Source: Streptomyces iakyrus (GTDB taxonomy: Bacteria > Actinomycetota > Actinomycetes > Streptomycetales > Streptomycetaceae). From it: a DNA stretch of 64,000 bases. Position 1 is the first letter of the stretch. Each line of letters begins with the position of its first letter. The stretch is from contig NZ_JNXI01000019.1 in the NCBI RefSeq assembly GCF_000717055.1, positions 1 to 64,000 of the forward strand, given 5' to 3'. Both the position numbers and the translations under genes were made by a program. Shown one piece after another: positions 27,253 through 36,349 of this stretch. The notes below the pieces were generated by a model. It had not been told where the DNA came from and did not search any database. It worked only from the letters and a program-made list of their open reading frames with translations.

Positions 27253-28995
27253 GTGGACGCGCAAGGCCGTGGGCGGGCGGACGACATCGATCCCGCAGAT
27301 CAGTGGGTGCTCAACCCGAACACCGGTGAATACGAACTGCGACTGGGGCCGTCCGCACCGCAGTCGGGCGTCCCCTCGCCCCGCAAACCACGGTCCTCCG
27401 AGGCGGCCCCGCCGGCCCGGACCCGCACGGAGGCGCCCGGCCGGTCGCGGCCCGAGACGCCCGGACGCGCGGTGCCGCAGCCGCGCAGGCGCCGCGGGGC
27501 GCCGGAGGAGCCGCTGCCGGGGCGGCGTGGACGGCGTCCGGCGAAGAAGGCCTCGAAGAGCAGGAAGGTCCTGCTGTGGACCGGCGGCGCGATGGCGTTC
27601 GTCCTGGTCGCCGGCGCGGGTGCCGCGTACTTCTACATCGAGCACCTGAACGACAACATCGCGTCGGTCTCCGACGACGGCGCGAGCACCGGTGGCTTCA
27701 GCAAGGACAAGGCGATCAACATCCTGCTGATCGGCACCGACAAGCGCACCGGCAAGGGCAACGGCAGCTACGGCGACGCGGGCAGTGTCGGGCACGCCGA
27801 CACCACGATCCTGCTGCACGTCTCCAAGGACCGTTCGAACGCCACCGCGCTGAGCATCCCGCGTGACCTGATCGTCGACGTGCCGGACTGTCCGACGACA
27901 CAGGAGGACGGCACCCAGAAGATCATCCCTGGCACGCAGCAGGTCCGCTTCAACACGAGCCTCGGCCAGGACGGCCGTACGCCCAGCTGCACGGCGCGTA
28001 CCGTGACCGAGCTGACCGGGGTCAAGCCGGACAACTTCATGGTGGCGGACTTCAACGCGGTCAAGACGCTGACCAGCGCAGTGGGCGGGGTCGAGGTCTG
28101 TGTGGGCAAGGACCTCGACGACCCGGACTCGCACCTCAAGCTGTCCAAAGGCGTGCACACCATCGAGGGCGAGCAGGCGCTGGCCTTCGTCCGCACCCGG
28201 CACGCCGTCGGTTTCGGCGGCGACCTGAGCCGGATCGGCCTCCAGCAGCAGTTCCTGAGCGCGCTCATGCGCAAGCTGAAGTCCAACGACACCCTCACCA
28301 GCCCGTCGAAGATGCTCGACCTGGCCGAGGCGGGCACGAAGGCGCTGACCGTCGACTCGCAGCTGGACAGCATCGGCAAGCTGAAGGACCTCGGTCTGGA
28401 GCTGGGCAAGCTCAACACCAAGAACCTGACCTTCACCACCGTCCCGGTGATCGACAACCCGACGGAGAAGGTCAAGGCCACGGTCGTGCTCAACGAGTCG
28501 ACGGCTCCGCAGGTCTTCGACATGATCAGGAACGACGTCTCCTTCACCGCCGTCAAGGAGCGGAAGAAGAAGGAGGCCGCCGCGGTCGCCGCCCGGCTGA
28601 AGGGCACCAAGGCCCCGGCCTCCGAGGTGCGGGTGCGGATCCTCAACGGCGGTGCCGTCGCCGGCAGCGCCCAGGAGACCCTCAGCTGGCTGCAGAACGA
28701 GGAGGGCGTGACCAAGTCGGAGAACGCCGGCAACGCGCCCGCCCCGCTGGCGAAGACGACCCTGGAGTACGCGCCCGACCAGGCCGACCAGGCCCGCCGC
28801 CTCGCGGACATCATGGGTCTGTCCGGGTCCGCGATGAAGCCGGGCGAGAGCGTGACCAACGACCAGGGGCTGCCCGCGATGACGCTGACCCTGGGCAAGG
28901 ACTTCGAAGGGGCGGGCGTCTCCCTCACCGCGCCCGCCAAGGCACCGGAAGGGGTGCAGAAGTCCACCGCCGACAAGGTGGAGTGCGCCAAGTGA
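27253..28995 (+). CDS. LCP family glycopolymer transferase with LytR_C domain (second of six)
   Basis: 580 residues. A cytosolic N-terminal ~100 residues (VDAQGRGRADDIDPADQWVL then a Pro/Arg-rich linker) is followed by a membrane span near KVLLWTGGAMAFVLVAGAGAA and the LCP domain (NILLIGTDKRTGKGNGSYGD, LSIPRDLIVDV, GEQALAFVRTRHAVGFGGDLSRI). A C-terminal LytR_C domain begins near SEVRVRILNGG. The GTG start, with GGAGG 12 bases upstream, is fixed by comparison with the next gene: the VDAQGRGRADDIDPADQWVL opening is the same in both. Tandem duplicate of the third gene. Confidence 0.93.
   Translation: MDAQGRGRADDIDPADQWVLNPNTGEYELRLGPSAPQSGVPSPRKPRSSEAAPPARTRTEAPGRSRPETPGRAVPQPRRRRGAPEEPLPGRRGRRPAKKASKSRKVLLWTGGAMAFVLVAGAGAAYFYIEHLNDNIASVSDDGASTGGFSKDKAINILLIGTDKRTGKGNGSYGDAGSVGHADTTILLHVSKDRSNATALSIPRDLIVDVPDCPTTQEDGTQKIIPGTQQVRFNTSLGQDGRTPSCTARTVTELTGVKPDNFMVADFNAVKTLTSAVGGVEVCVGKDLDDPDSHLKLSKGVHTIEGEQALAFVRTRHAVGFGGDLSRIGLQQQFLSALMRKLKSNDTLTSPSKMLDLAEAGTKALTVDSQLDSIGKLKDLGLELGKLNTKNLTFTTVPVIDNPTEKVKATVVLNESTAPQVFDMIRNDVSFTAVKERKKKEAAAVAARLKGTKAPASEVRVRILNGGAVAGSAQETLSWLQNEEGVTKSENAGNAPAPLAKTTLEYAPDQADQARRLADIMGLSGSAMKPGESVTNDQGLPAMTLTLGKDFEGAGVSLTAPAKAPEGVQKSTADKVECAK
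28611..28695 (+). repeat. 85-bp identical block shared with 30601-30685
   Basis: Within the LytR_C-coding part, 85 consecutive bases are identical between the second and third LCP genes, and the identity continues upstream with only one change over about 20 more bases. A second identical block of 51 bases is at 27712-27762 and 29702-29752. The rest of the genes is clearly more diverged. Confidence 0.95.
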
Positions 28996-29036
28996 CGCGT
29001 CACGCCGTCACGTTCACCGGACTTCCTTCAAACAAA

Positions 29037-29052
29037 TGGGCGGGATTGCCCA
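29037..29052. promoter_or_regulatory. Conserved inverted repeat upstream of third LCP gene
   Basis: TGGGCGGGATTGCCCA; partner of the element at 27060-27074. Both are followed after about ten bases by GACGTGGAAT and further on by TAGTGTG, so the duplicated promoter region has kept these blocks while intervening bases changed. Confidence 0.5.
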
Positions 29053-29224
29053 GTTGTGAGACGTGGAATTTGTCACCCACGTCGCTTGACGCCGAAGTGT
29101 GCGGATAGTGTGTGCGATCCAGTGCTCTCACCCATGAGGTCCGTCCTGGGGCGTGCACTGCTCGACCAGCACCGTGCGCCTTCCGGGGGAGGGCGCCGCG
29201 TGGCCCGACGGAGGAATCAGGCAC

Positions 29225-30985
29225 GTGGACGCGCAAGGCCGTGGGCGGGCGGACGACATCGACCCCGCAGACCAATGGGTGCTCAACCCGAACACCGGCG
29301 AATACGAACTGCGACTGGCCCCTTCCGCAGCGCAGTCGTCCGTGCCCGGCCCCCGCGGTGCCGGCGGCCGAGGCCGTGGCCCGACCGGAGCGGCCGGTGC
29401 GCCAGGCGCCCGCCGGACCGCCCCCGCCCGGCGTCCCGGGGCCGCGGCACCCGCTGATGACGCTCCCTCCCCGCGCAGACGCACCGGCGCCCCGGCCGAG
29501 GCGGCCGCGGGACGGCGCGGGCGCCGCCCGGTTCCGAAGAAGGCGAAGGGCAAGAAGGTCCTGATGTGGACCGGCGGTTCACTGGCCTTCGTCCTGATCG
29601 GGGCGAGCGGGGCTGCCTACCTCTACTACGAGCACCTCAACAACAACATCACGTCCGTCTCCGACGACGGCGCCGGCACCGGCGGCTTCAGCAAGGACCG
29701 CGCGATCAACATCCTGCTGATCGGCACCGACAAGCGCACCGGCAAGGGCAACGAGGGCTACGGCGACAAGGACAGCGCCGGGCACGCGGACACCACACTG
29801 GTGCTGCACGTCGCCAAGGACCGCTCGAACGCGACCGTGCTGAGCATCCCGCGGGACCTGATCACCGACATCCCGGACTGTCCGACGACCCAGGAGGACG
29901 GCACCGAGAAGATCATCCCGGGCCAGCAGCGCACGCGCTTCAACAACAGCCTCGGGCAGGAGGACCGCACCCCGAGCTGCACCATGCGCACGATCACCGA
30001 GCTCACCGGGCTGAAGATGGACCACTTCATGGTGGCCGACTTCAACGCGGTCAAGACGCTGACCAGCGCCGTGGGCGGGGTCGACGTGTGCCTGGCCAAG
30101 GACATCAAGGACAAGGACTCCAAGCTCGACCTGCCCAAGGGCGAGCACACGATCGAGGGCGAGCAGGCGCTGGCCTTCGTCCGCACCCGGCACTCCGTGG
30201 GCTTCGGCGGTGACCTGAGCCGGATCGAGCTGCAACAGCAGTTCCTGGGCTCGATGCTGCGCAAGCTGAAGTCCAACGACACCCTCACCAGCCCGTCGAA
30301 GATGATCAAGCTGGCCGAGGCGGGCACCAAGGCGCTGACCGTCGACTCCCAGATCAGCACGATCAAGAAGCTGGCCGATCTCGGGGCCGAGCTGGGGAAG
30401 TTCGACACCAAGAACCTCACGTTCGCCACGGTGCCCGTCGTCGACAACCCCGCGGAGAAGGTCAAGGCCACGGTGGTCCTGAAGGAGCCGCAGGCCCAGC
30501 AGCTCTTCGCGATGGTCCGGGACGACGTGTCGCTGACCGACGTGAAGCAGCAGAAGAAGAAGGAGAAGGCCGCCGAGGCCGCCCGGCTGAAGGGCAGCAA
30601 GGCCCCGGCCTCCGAGGTGCGGGTGCGGATCCTCAACGGCGGTGCCGTCGCCGGCAGCGCCCAGGAGACCCTCAGCTGGCTGCAGGTCCAGGAGGGCGTG
30701 ACGAAGTCCGAGAACGCGGGCAACGCCGAACAGCCCCTGGCCCGGACGACGCTGGAGTACGGACCCGACGAAGCGGACCAGGCACGCCGGCTTGCGGAGA
30801 TCATGGGCCTGTCCGGGGCCGCGCTCAAGCCGGGCAAGAGCGTGACCAACTCCCAGGGCGTGCCCGCGATGACACTGACCCTCGGCAAGGACTTCGAAGG
30901 GGCGGGCGTGCCCCTCACCACTCCGGCGAAGGTTCCGGAGGACGTCCAGAAGGCCACGGCCGACAAGGTCGAGTGCGCGAAGTGA
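29225..30985 (+). CDS. LCP family glycopolymer transferase with LytR_C domain (third of six)
   Basis: 586 residues, a tandem paralogue of the preceding gene with the same layout: conserved N-terminal VDAQGRGRADDIDPADQWVL, a variable Pro/Ala/Arg-rich linker, membrane span (VLMWTGGSLAFVLIGASGAAYL), LCP core (NILLIGTDKRTGKGN, LSIPRDLITDI, GEQALAFVRTRHSVGFGG) and LytR_C. GTG start with GGAGG 10 bases upstream. The linker is the most changed part, whereas some catalytic and LytR_C blocks are identical at the DNA level. Confidence 0.93.
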   Translation: MDAQGRGRADDIDPADQWVLNPNTGEYELRLAPSAAQSSVPGPRGAGGRGRGPTGAAGAPGARRTAPARRPGAAAPADDAPSPRRRTGAPAEAAAGRRGRRPVPKKAKGKKVLMWTGGSLAFVLIGASGAAYLYYEHLNNNITSVSDDGAGTGGFSKDRAINILLIGTDKRTGKGNEGYGDKDSAGHADTTLVLHVAKDRSNATVLSIPRDLITDIPDCPTTQEDGTEKIIPGQQRTRFNNSLGQEDRTPSCTMRTITELTGLKMDHFMVADFNAVKTLTSAVGGVDVCLAKDIKDKDSKLDLPKGEHTIEGEQALAFVRTRHSVGFGGDLSRIELQQQFLGSMLRKLKSNDTLTSPSKMIKLAEAGTKALTVDSQISTIKKLADLGAELGKFDTKNLTFATVPVVDNPAEKVKATVVLKEPQAQQLFAMVRDDVSLTDVKQQKKKEKAAEAARLKGSKAPASEVRVRILNGGAVAGSAQETLSWLQVQEGVTKSENAGNAEQPLARTTLEYGPDEADQARRLAEIMGLSGAALKPGKSVTNSQGVPAMTLTLGKDFEGAGVPLTTPAKVPEDVQKATADKVECAK

Positions 30986-31210
30986 CCTGACCGTCCCGTC
31001 CTGCGTCTAACAGGCGGACGGAGCATGCCCGGACGAATCGGCCGGGTGTACATCCGACCGGGCATGTCAGTGGTCCAACCAGTAGCGGGGACGGCCGTGC
31101 GCCGCGGAACACCGGGGGAACCCGTGGTCCGGGGCGGGCACGGGGCGCCCGCGATCCGAACGACGCGGGGCGGACCCGTGGGTCGGCCGTAGGGGTGGGG
31201 AGGCAGGGGC

Positions 31211-32872
31211 ATGGCGCAGAGTGACGTGCGCGGAGGCGGCACCCGGCGTGAGTCGGGCGGCGGCCTGGCCCAGGACGAACGTCCGGGGACGGCGGCGTCC
31301 GCCGCGGGCGGGGGCGCGGAGGGAGGGGGCGGCCAGGGCCGTCGGCATGGCCGGCGACGCGGCGGCGGACGCCGGATAGTGCGCTGGTTCGCGCTCGTGC
31401 TGTCCGTACTGATACTCGGGACGGCCGGCGCCGGATACCTCTACTACCGCCATCTCAACGGCAACATCGACAAGGGCAAACGCAACAGCGGCGAGTCCGA
31501 CGTCAAAAAGACCGGGCCCAACGCGGCGGGCCAGACCCCGCTCAACATCCTGCTGATCGGCTCCGACAGCCGGAACTCCGCGGAGAACGTCAAGCTCGGC
31601 GGCAGCAGGGACAACGTCGGCAGCAAGCCCCTGGCGGACGTGCAGATGCTCCTGCACGTCTCGGCCGACCGCGAGAGCGCGTCCGTGGTGAGCATCCCGC
31701 GGGACACCCGGGTGGACATCCCCAAGTGCGTCGACCCGGACACCGGGGAGACCTACCCGGCCAAAAACACGATCATCAACGAGACGCTCCAGCGCGGCGG
31801 CCCGGGCTGCACCCTGGCCACCTGGCAGAACCTCACCGGCGTGTACATCGACCACTGGATGATGGTCGACTTCGCCGGAGTGGTGGACATGGCGGACGCC
31901 GTCGGCGGTGTCCCGGTCTGCGTCAACCAGAACGTGTGGGACCGGCCGCTGTCCGGCCAGCGCGGCGGCTCCGGACTGAAGCTCAAGGCCGGCACGCACA
32001 AGGTGCAGGGCAAGGAGGCGCTGCAGTGGCTGCGCACCCGCCACGCCTGGGGCAGTGACCCGCTGCGCGCCAAGGCACAGCACATGTACATGAACGCGAT
32101 GATCCGGACGCTGAAGGAGCAGAACGTCTTCACCGACACCGGCCGTCTGATGGGCCTGGCCGAGGCGGGCACGAAGGCGCTGACGGTGTCCGAGGAGATC
32201 GGCACGGTCAAGGAGCTGTACGACGTCGGCATGCAGCTGAAGTCGGTCCCGACCAACCGCATCACGATGACGACGATGCCGTGGATCGAGGACCCCCTGA
32301 ACCGCAACCACCTGGTGCCCAAGCCGGAGGACGCCGACAAGATGTGGGCGATGCTCCGCGACGACGTCTCCTTCGACAAGGCCGGAAAGGCCCGCGCGGC
32401 CACGGCCTCGGGTCCGTCCCCGGCGTCGGTGCAGGCCACGGGTCCGGCCGCGGCGCCTGCCGCCGGGCTGTCGGTCACGGTCGTCAACGGGACGGCGAGC
32501 GACGAGCTGCGCGCCGTTCCGCATCGGGCCGCCGCGATCGTGGCGGCGTTGCAGCAGGAGGGCTTCACCCAGGCCGTCGCCGCGAGCCGGCAGGACCCGC
32601 ACGCCCGGACCCAGGTGACGTACCCGAAGAGCACGGGCGAGCAGGGCCGTGCCAACGCGCTGTCGGTGGCGAAGGCGGTCGGCATCCCGAGCAGCCAGGT
32701 GCGGGCCACGGACGACGTCACCACCACGCTGACGATCGGCAGCGACTGGCGGGAGGGCACGGCCTACCCGAAGCAGAAGGCGCCCGAGGCGGGCGATCTG
32801 CCCGACTCCGCGGACGCGCTGAGCGCGGACAAGACGGAGTGCATGGACGTGTACAAGCCCTACCAGTGGTGA
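31211..32872 (+). CDS. LCP family glycopolymer transferase with LytR_C domain (fourth of six)
   Basis: 553 residues. Cytosolic Gly/Arg-rich N-terminus, membrane span near residues 58-80 (RWFALVLSVLILGTAGAGYLY), LCP core (NILLIGSDSRNSAENVKLGG, SVVSIPRDTRVDIP, GKEALQWLRTRHAWGSD), then LytR_C (LSVTVVNGTASDELRA). The EQ of GEQAL is KE here. It starts at ATG with GGGGAGG well spaced. It ends in a strong hairpin shared with the convergent glycosyltransferase gene. Clearly more distant from the second/third pair than these are from each other. Confidence 0.92.
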   Translation: MAQSDVRGGGTRRESGGGLAQDERPGTAASAAGGGAEGGGGQGRRHGRRRGGGRRIVRWFALVLSVLILGTAGAGYLYYRHLNGNIDKGKRNSGESDVKKTGPNAAGQTPLNILLIGSDSRNSAENVKLGGSRDNVGSKPLADVQMLLHVSADRESASVVSIPRDTRVDIPKCVDPDTGETYPAKNTIINETLQRGGPGCTLATWQNLTGVYIDHWMMVDFAGVVDMADAVGGVPVCVNQNVWDRPLSGQRGGSGLKLKAGTHKVQGKEALQWLRTRHAWGSDPLRAKAQHMYMNAMIRTLKEQNVFTDTGRLMGLAEAGTKALTVSEEIGTVKELYDVGMQLKSVPTNRITMTTMPWIEDPLNRNHLVPKPEDADKMWAMLRDDVSFDKAGKARAATASGPSPASVQATGPAAAPAAGLSVTVVNGTASDELRAVPHRAAAIVAALQQEGFTQAVAASRQDPHARTQVTYPKSTGEQGRANALSVAKAVGIPSSQVRATDDVTTTLTIGSDWREGTAYPKQKAPEAGDLPDSADALSADKTECMDVYKPYQW

Positions 32873-32977
32873 ACCCCGCGGTCTGAGTGAGCCGAGCGCG
32901 CCGTCCGGCCGGTGGCGTGAAGGGCTGGTTCAGGCCGGACGGGACGCTGCCGCGCAGGATCCCGTCCGCGCAGACCG

Positions 32978-33009
32978 CGGGCCCCCTCCCCGTCCGGGAA
33001 GGGGGCCCG
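32978..33009. terminator. Bidirectional terminator, LCP4 / glycosyltransferase
   Basis: CGGGCCCCC (32978-32986) pairs with GGGGGCCCG (33001-33009), extended by CCC/GGG after one bulge, loop CGTCC. Lies between two convergent genes. Confidence 0.8.
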
Positions 33010-33022
33010 TGGCCGCGTCGGG

Positions 33023-34060
33023 TCAGCTCGCGGCGGCGTCGGCGCGCACCGCGGGGCGCCGGGAGGCGATGACCTTCTTCGCCAGCGCCCGCGGGCTGGT
33101 CAGGAAGCCCCAGCCCCACGACATGTGCATCGTGGCCAGCGCCACGGGGATCTGCAGCCGCGCCTTCAGGGGCAGGCCCTTGCCCGCCGGAACCGAACCG
33201 AGCAGGATCGCCGCGAGGTAGCCGCCGGGCACCACGAAGCCCCAGGGCGTCAGCAGGGCGCCCACCAGGATGCCGGCCCCGATCGCGCACACGGCGGTCG
33301 GCGGGGCGAGGTAGCGCAGGTTGATCGAGCCCTCGTGGTAGCGGGCCACCACGTGCCGCCAGCGGCCGTAGTCCTTGTACTGCTTGGCCAGCGCCTTCAC
33401 GCTCGGCCGAGGCCGGTACGACACCTTCAGCTCGGGCGAGAACCAGATCAGCCCGCCGGCCTCACGGATGCGGAAGTTCAGCTCCCAGTCCTGGGCGCGG
33501 ATGAACTCCACGTTGTAACCGCCCTGCCGCTCCAGCGCCTCGCGCCGGAACACACCCAGGTAGACGGTCTCGGCCGGGCCCGCCTGACCACCGGTGTGGA
33601 AGGCGGCGTTGCCGACCCCTATCTTCGAGGTCATCGCGGCGGCGACCGCGTGCTCCCAGTCATTCTCGCCCTCGGCGTGCATGATGCCGCCGACGTTCTG
33701 CGCGCCGGTCTCCTCCAGGAGCCGTACGGCGGTCGCGATGTAGTTCGGCGAGAGCATGCCGTGCCCGTCGACGCGGACGACGATCGGATGCCGGGAGGCG
33801 TTGATCGCCGCGTTCAGCGCAGCGGGCGTACGGCCGGTGGGGTTGGGGACGGTGTGGATACGCGCGTCTTCGGCCACGAGCTCGGCGGCGATCTCGTCCG
33901 TGCGGTCCGTGGACGGACCGAGGGCGATCACGACCTCCATCTCGCCGGCGTACTCCTGCGCGAGGATCGCTTGGACTGCTCCCCGCAGATGCCGCTCCTC
34001 GTTGAGGACGGGCATGATCACGGAAACGGCGGGGTGCCGCACGTCGGGATTGGCGTTCAT
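33023..34060 (-). CDS. Glycosyltransferase family 2 (ExoA-like)
   Basis: 345 residues. GT-A domain in the first ~230: VSVIMPVLNEERHLRGAVQAIL, VVIALGPSTDRTDEI, VVRVDGHGMLSP (DxD-type site reduced to DGH) and FIRAQDWELNFRIREAGG (catalytic-region QDWELN). Two or three C-terminal membrane segments follow (about 255-300). The closest type I recognise is ExoA/succinoglycan-like transferases. It is embedded among LCP genes, so it probably builds the polymer that they attach. Divergent from the fifth LCP gene with 126 bases between starts. Confidence 0.9.
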   Translation of the reverse strand: MNANPDVRHPAVSVIMPVLNEERHLRGAVQAILAQEYAGEMEVVIALGPSTDRTDEIAAELVAEDARIHTVPNPTGRTPAALNAAINASRHPIVVRVDGHGMLSPNYIATAVRLLEETGAQNVGGIMHAEGENDWEHAVAAAMTSKIGVGNAAFHTGGQAGPAETVYLGVFRREALERQGGYNVEFIRAQDWELNFRIREAGGLIWFSPELKVSYRPRPSVKALAKQYKDYGRWRHVVARYHEGSINLRYLAPPTAVCAIGAGILVGALLTPWGFVVPGGYLAAILLGSVPAGKGLPLKARLQIPVALATMHMSWGWGFLTSPRALAKKVIASRRPAVRADAAAS

Positions 34061-34186
34061 AGGGGGCTCACGTTACCGCGAACGGGGGACACCCTTGCGC
34101 GCCGCCGGGGCGGTGGCGCGGGCCGCAGATCGTATCGGCCTACGGTTTCACGGATCCCACGTACGGCCGTCGTCCGGAGGTGCCCC

Positions 34187-35665
34187 ATGCCCACGCCGCC
34201 GCGGTCCCCTCGGTCCAGCGCCGCTCCCAGCCGCCCCCAGCCCGCCGCCCCCCGCCGCGCTCCGCACCGGCCGGCACCGCCCGCGCGGCGGCCGCGCTGG
34301 GGCATGCGGGCGGTCACCACGCTGTCCGTGGTGGTCCTCGCCTCCGCCGGCATCGGACACGCGGTGATGACCAGCCTGGACGCGGACATCACCCGGGTCG
34401 ACCCCTTCAGGGACATGAAGAACCGCCCGCAGGCGGGCCACGGCATGAACATCCTGATGGTCGGCACCGACGGCCGCGAGAAGATCAGCAGGGAGGAGCG
34501 CCAGAAGTACCGGCTGGGCGGCGCCCCCTGCCACTGCACCGACACGATCATGATCGTGCACATCTCCGAGGACCGGGAACGGGCGAGCGTGGTGAGCCTG
34601 CCGCGCGACTCGTACGCGGTGACGCCGGCGCACGTCGACCGGGTGTCGGGCAAGCGGCACAACGGCCATCCCGTCAAGCTGAACGCCGCGTACGCCGAGG
34701 GCGGACCGCAGCTGACCGTGCGCACGGTCGAGAGCATGACCAAGGTGAAGATCGACCACTACCTGGAGGTCGACTTCACCAGCTTCATGAAGACGGTGGA
34801 CGTGGTCGGGGGCGTGCCGATCTGCACCGCTGAGCCCCTGCGGGACAGCTACACCGGTCTGAACCTGCCGGCCGGGCGGCACACACTCGCCGGTGGGCAG
34901 GCGCTCCAGTTCGTCCGCGCCCGCCACGTCGACGGGGCGTCCGACCTCGGCCGGATGAAGCGCCAGCAGCGCTTCATGGCGGCTCTCGTGGAGCGGCTCA
35001 CCTCGTCCGGGATCCTCCTCAACCCGATGAAGTTCCGGGACGTGACGCGGGCGGTGCTCGGCTCGGTCCGGGCCGACAAGAGCTTCGGCACGGACGAGAT
35101 GCTGGACCTGGCCCGCGCCATGCGGAACTTCTCCCCCTCCTCCTCCGAGTTCACGACCGTCCCGATCGAGCGGATGGCCTTCGCCGTGAAGGGCGTCGGA
35201 TCCACGCTGAAGTGGGACGCCGAGAAGTCCGAGCGGCTCTTCCACGCCCTGCGCCAGGACCAGCCGCTGTCGGTGCACCAGTCGCGCGGCGCGGCCCGGA
35301 TCGTCCCGGTCGCCCCGCAGCAGATCCGCGTCCAGGTGGAGAACGGCACCCGCACAGCCGGCCTGGGCCGCCGGGTGGACGCGGCCCTGGCCTCGACCGG
35401 CTTCCGCACGACCAAGGCTCCGGTGAACTCCGCCACCCGCGACGTCCGGCGCACGATCATCGTCCACGACCCCCGCTGGGACCGCTCCGCCCAGTCCCTC
35501 GCGGCGGCTCTGCCGGGCAGTGAGCTCCGGGCGGTCAACGGCCTCGGCCCGACCCTGAAGGTGATCGCCGGCGCGGACTTCGAACGCGTGCGGAAGGTGC
35601 GGGCCGAGGACCCGGGGCAGGGCGAGTTCGGGGTGGTGCGGGGCGACGAGGTAGCGTGCTCGTAG
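34187..35665 (+). CDS. LCP family glycopolymer transferase with LytR_C-like tail (fifth of six)
   Basis: 492 residues from ATG with GGAGG six bases upstream. Pro/Arg-rich cytosolic end, membrane span (VTTLSVVVLASAGIGHAVM), LCP core with MNILMVGTDGREKISREERQKYRLGG, ASVVSLPRDSYAV (LPRD in place of IPRD) and GGQALQFVRARHVDGASDLGRMKRQ. The last ~100 residues look like a LytR_C domain (IRVQVENGTRTAGLGRRVDAALAS). It converges on the thioesterase gene with only seven bases between stops and no terminator seen there. Confidence 0.92.
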   Translation: MPTPPRSPRSSAAPSRPQPAAPRRAPHRPAPPARRPRWGMRAVTTLSVVVLASAGIGHAVMTSLDADITRVDPFRDMKNRPQAGHGMNILMVGTDGREKISREERQKYRLGGAPCHCTDTIMIVHISEDRERASVVSLPRDSYAVTPAHVDRVSGKRHNGHPVKLNAAYAEGGPQLTVRTVESMTKVKIDHYLEVDFTSFMKTVDVVGGVPICTAEPLRDSYTGLNLPAGRHTLAGGQALQFVRARHVDGASDLGRMKRQQRFMAALVERLTSSGILLNPMKFRDVTRAVLGSVRADKSFGTDEMLDLARAMRNFSPSSSEFTTVPIERMAFAVKGVGSTLKWDAEKSERLFHALRQDQPLSVHQSRGAARIVPVAPQQIRVQVENGTRTAGLGRRVDAALASTGFRTTKAPVNSATRDVRRTIIVHDPRWDRSAQSLAAALPGSELRAVNGLGPTLKVIAGADFERVRKVRAEDPGQGEFGVVRGDEVACS

Positions 35666-35672
35666 GCGCGCG

Positions 35673-36230
35673 TCAGTCCTCGAAGCCCTCGGCCGCCCGC
35701 TTCTCCCGCAGGTCCATGATCGCCCGGCGGCGGGCCAGGCGGTGGGTGCGGCGGATCTGGGCCTCCTGGTAGCGGCGCTTGTCGCGCTCGGTCTCCGGGA
35801 GGACCTGCGGGACCCGGCGGGGCTTGCCGTCGGCGTCGACCGCGGCGAAGACGAGGTAGGCGGAACCGACCTGCGTGGCCGGGGCGGACTCGTTCCAGCG
35901 TTCGGCCAGGACCCGGACGCCGACCTCCATGGAGGTACGGCCGGTCCAGTTCACCTGCGCCTTGACGTGCACCAGGTCACCGACGCGGACCGGCTCCAGG
36001 AACGCCATCTCGTCCATGGACGCGGTGACCGCCGGCCCGCCGGAGTGCCGTCCGGCCACGGCTCCCGCCGCGTCGTCGACCAGCTTCATGATCACCCCGC
36101 CGTGCACGGTCCCCAGAAGGTTCGTGTCGTTGTGGGTCATGATGTGGCTGAGGGTGGTGCGGGACGCCGAGGTCGGCTTGCCCGGGATATCCGGACTGCC
36201 GGAATCCGCAGCTGGGGCCTGGTCTGTCAT
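35673..36230 (-). CDS. Acyl-CoA thioesterase, hotdog fold
   Basis: 185 residues from ATG MTDQAPAADS, with AAGG and GAGG upstream; an in-frame ATG 18 codons earlier overlaps the LCP6 promoter region and is less likely. Hotdog-fold signs are HIMTHNDTNLLGTVHGGVIMKLVDDAAGAVAGRHSG, where NLLGTVHGG is the YciA/BACH-type active-site helix with the catalytic Asp in VDDAAG. The C-terminus is a basic helix (RYQEAQIRRTHRLARRRAIMDLREKR). It hydrolyses acyl-CoA thioesters; chain length cannot be inferred. Confidence 0.9.
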   Translation of the reverse strand: MTDQAPAADSGSPDIPGKPTSASRTTLSHIMTHNDTNLLGTVHGGVIMKLVDDAAGAVAGRHSGGPAVTASMDEMAFLEPVRVGDLVHVKAQVNWTGRTSMEVGVRVLAERWNESAPATQVGSAYLVFAAVDADGKPRRVPQVLPETERDKRRYQEAQIRRTHRLARRRAIMDLREKRAAEGFED

Positions 36231-36349
36231 GGCCTCTACCTTAAGCCGAGGCCGCACGTGGGGGATTTGTGTCAGCTTCGCCACAGCCGTGCTCTGATTT
36301 TCCGACGACTCTTGTATGGCGCACTACGGGGACCTGCACACTGGGGCGC

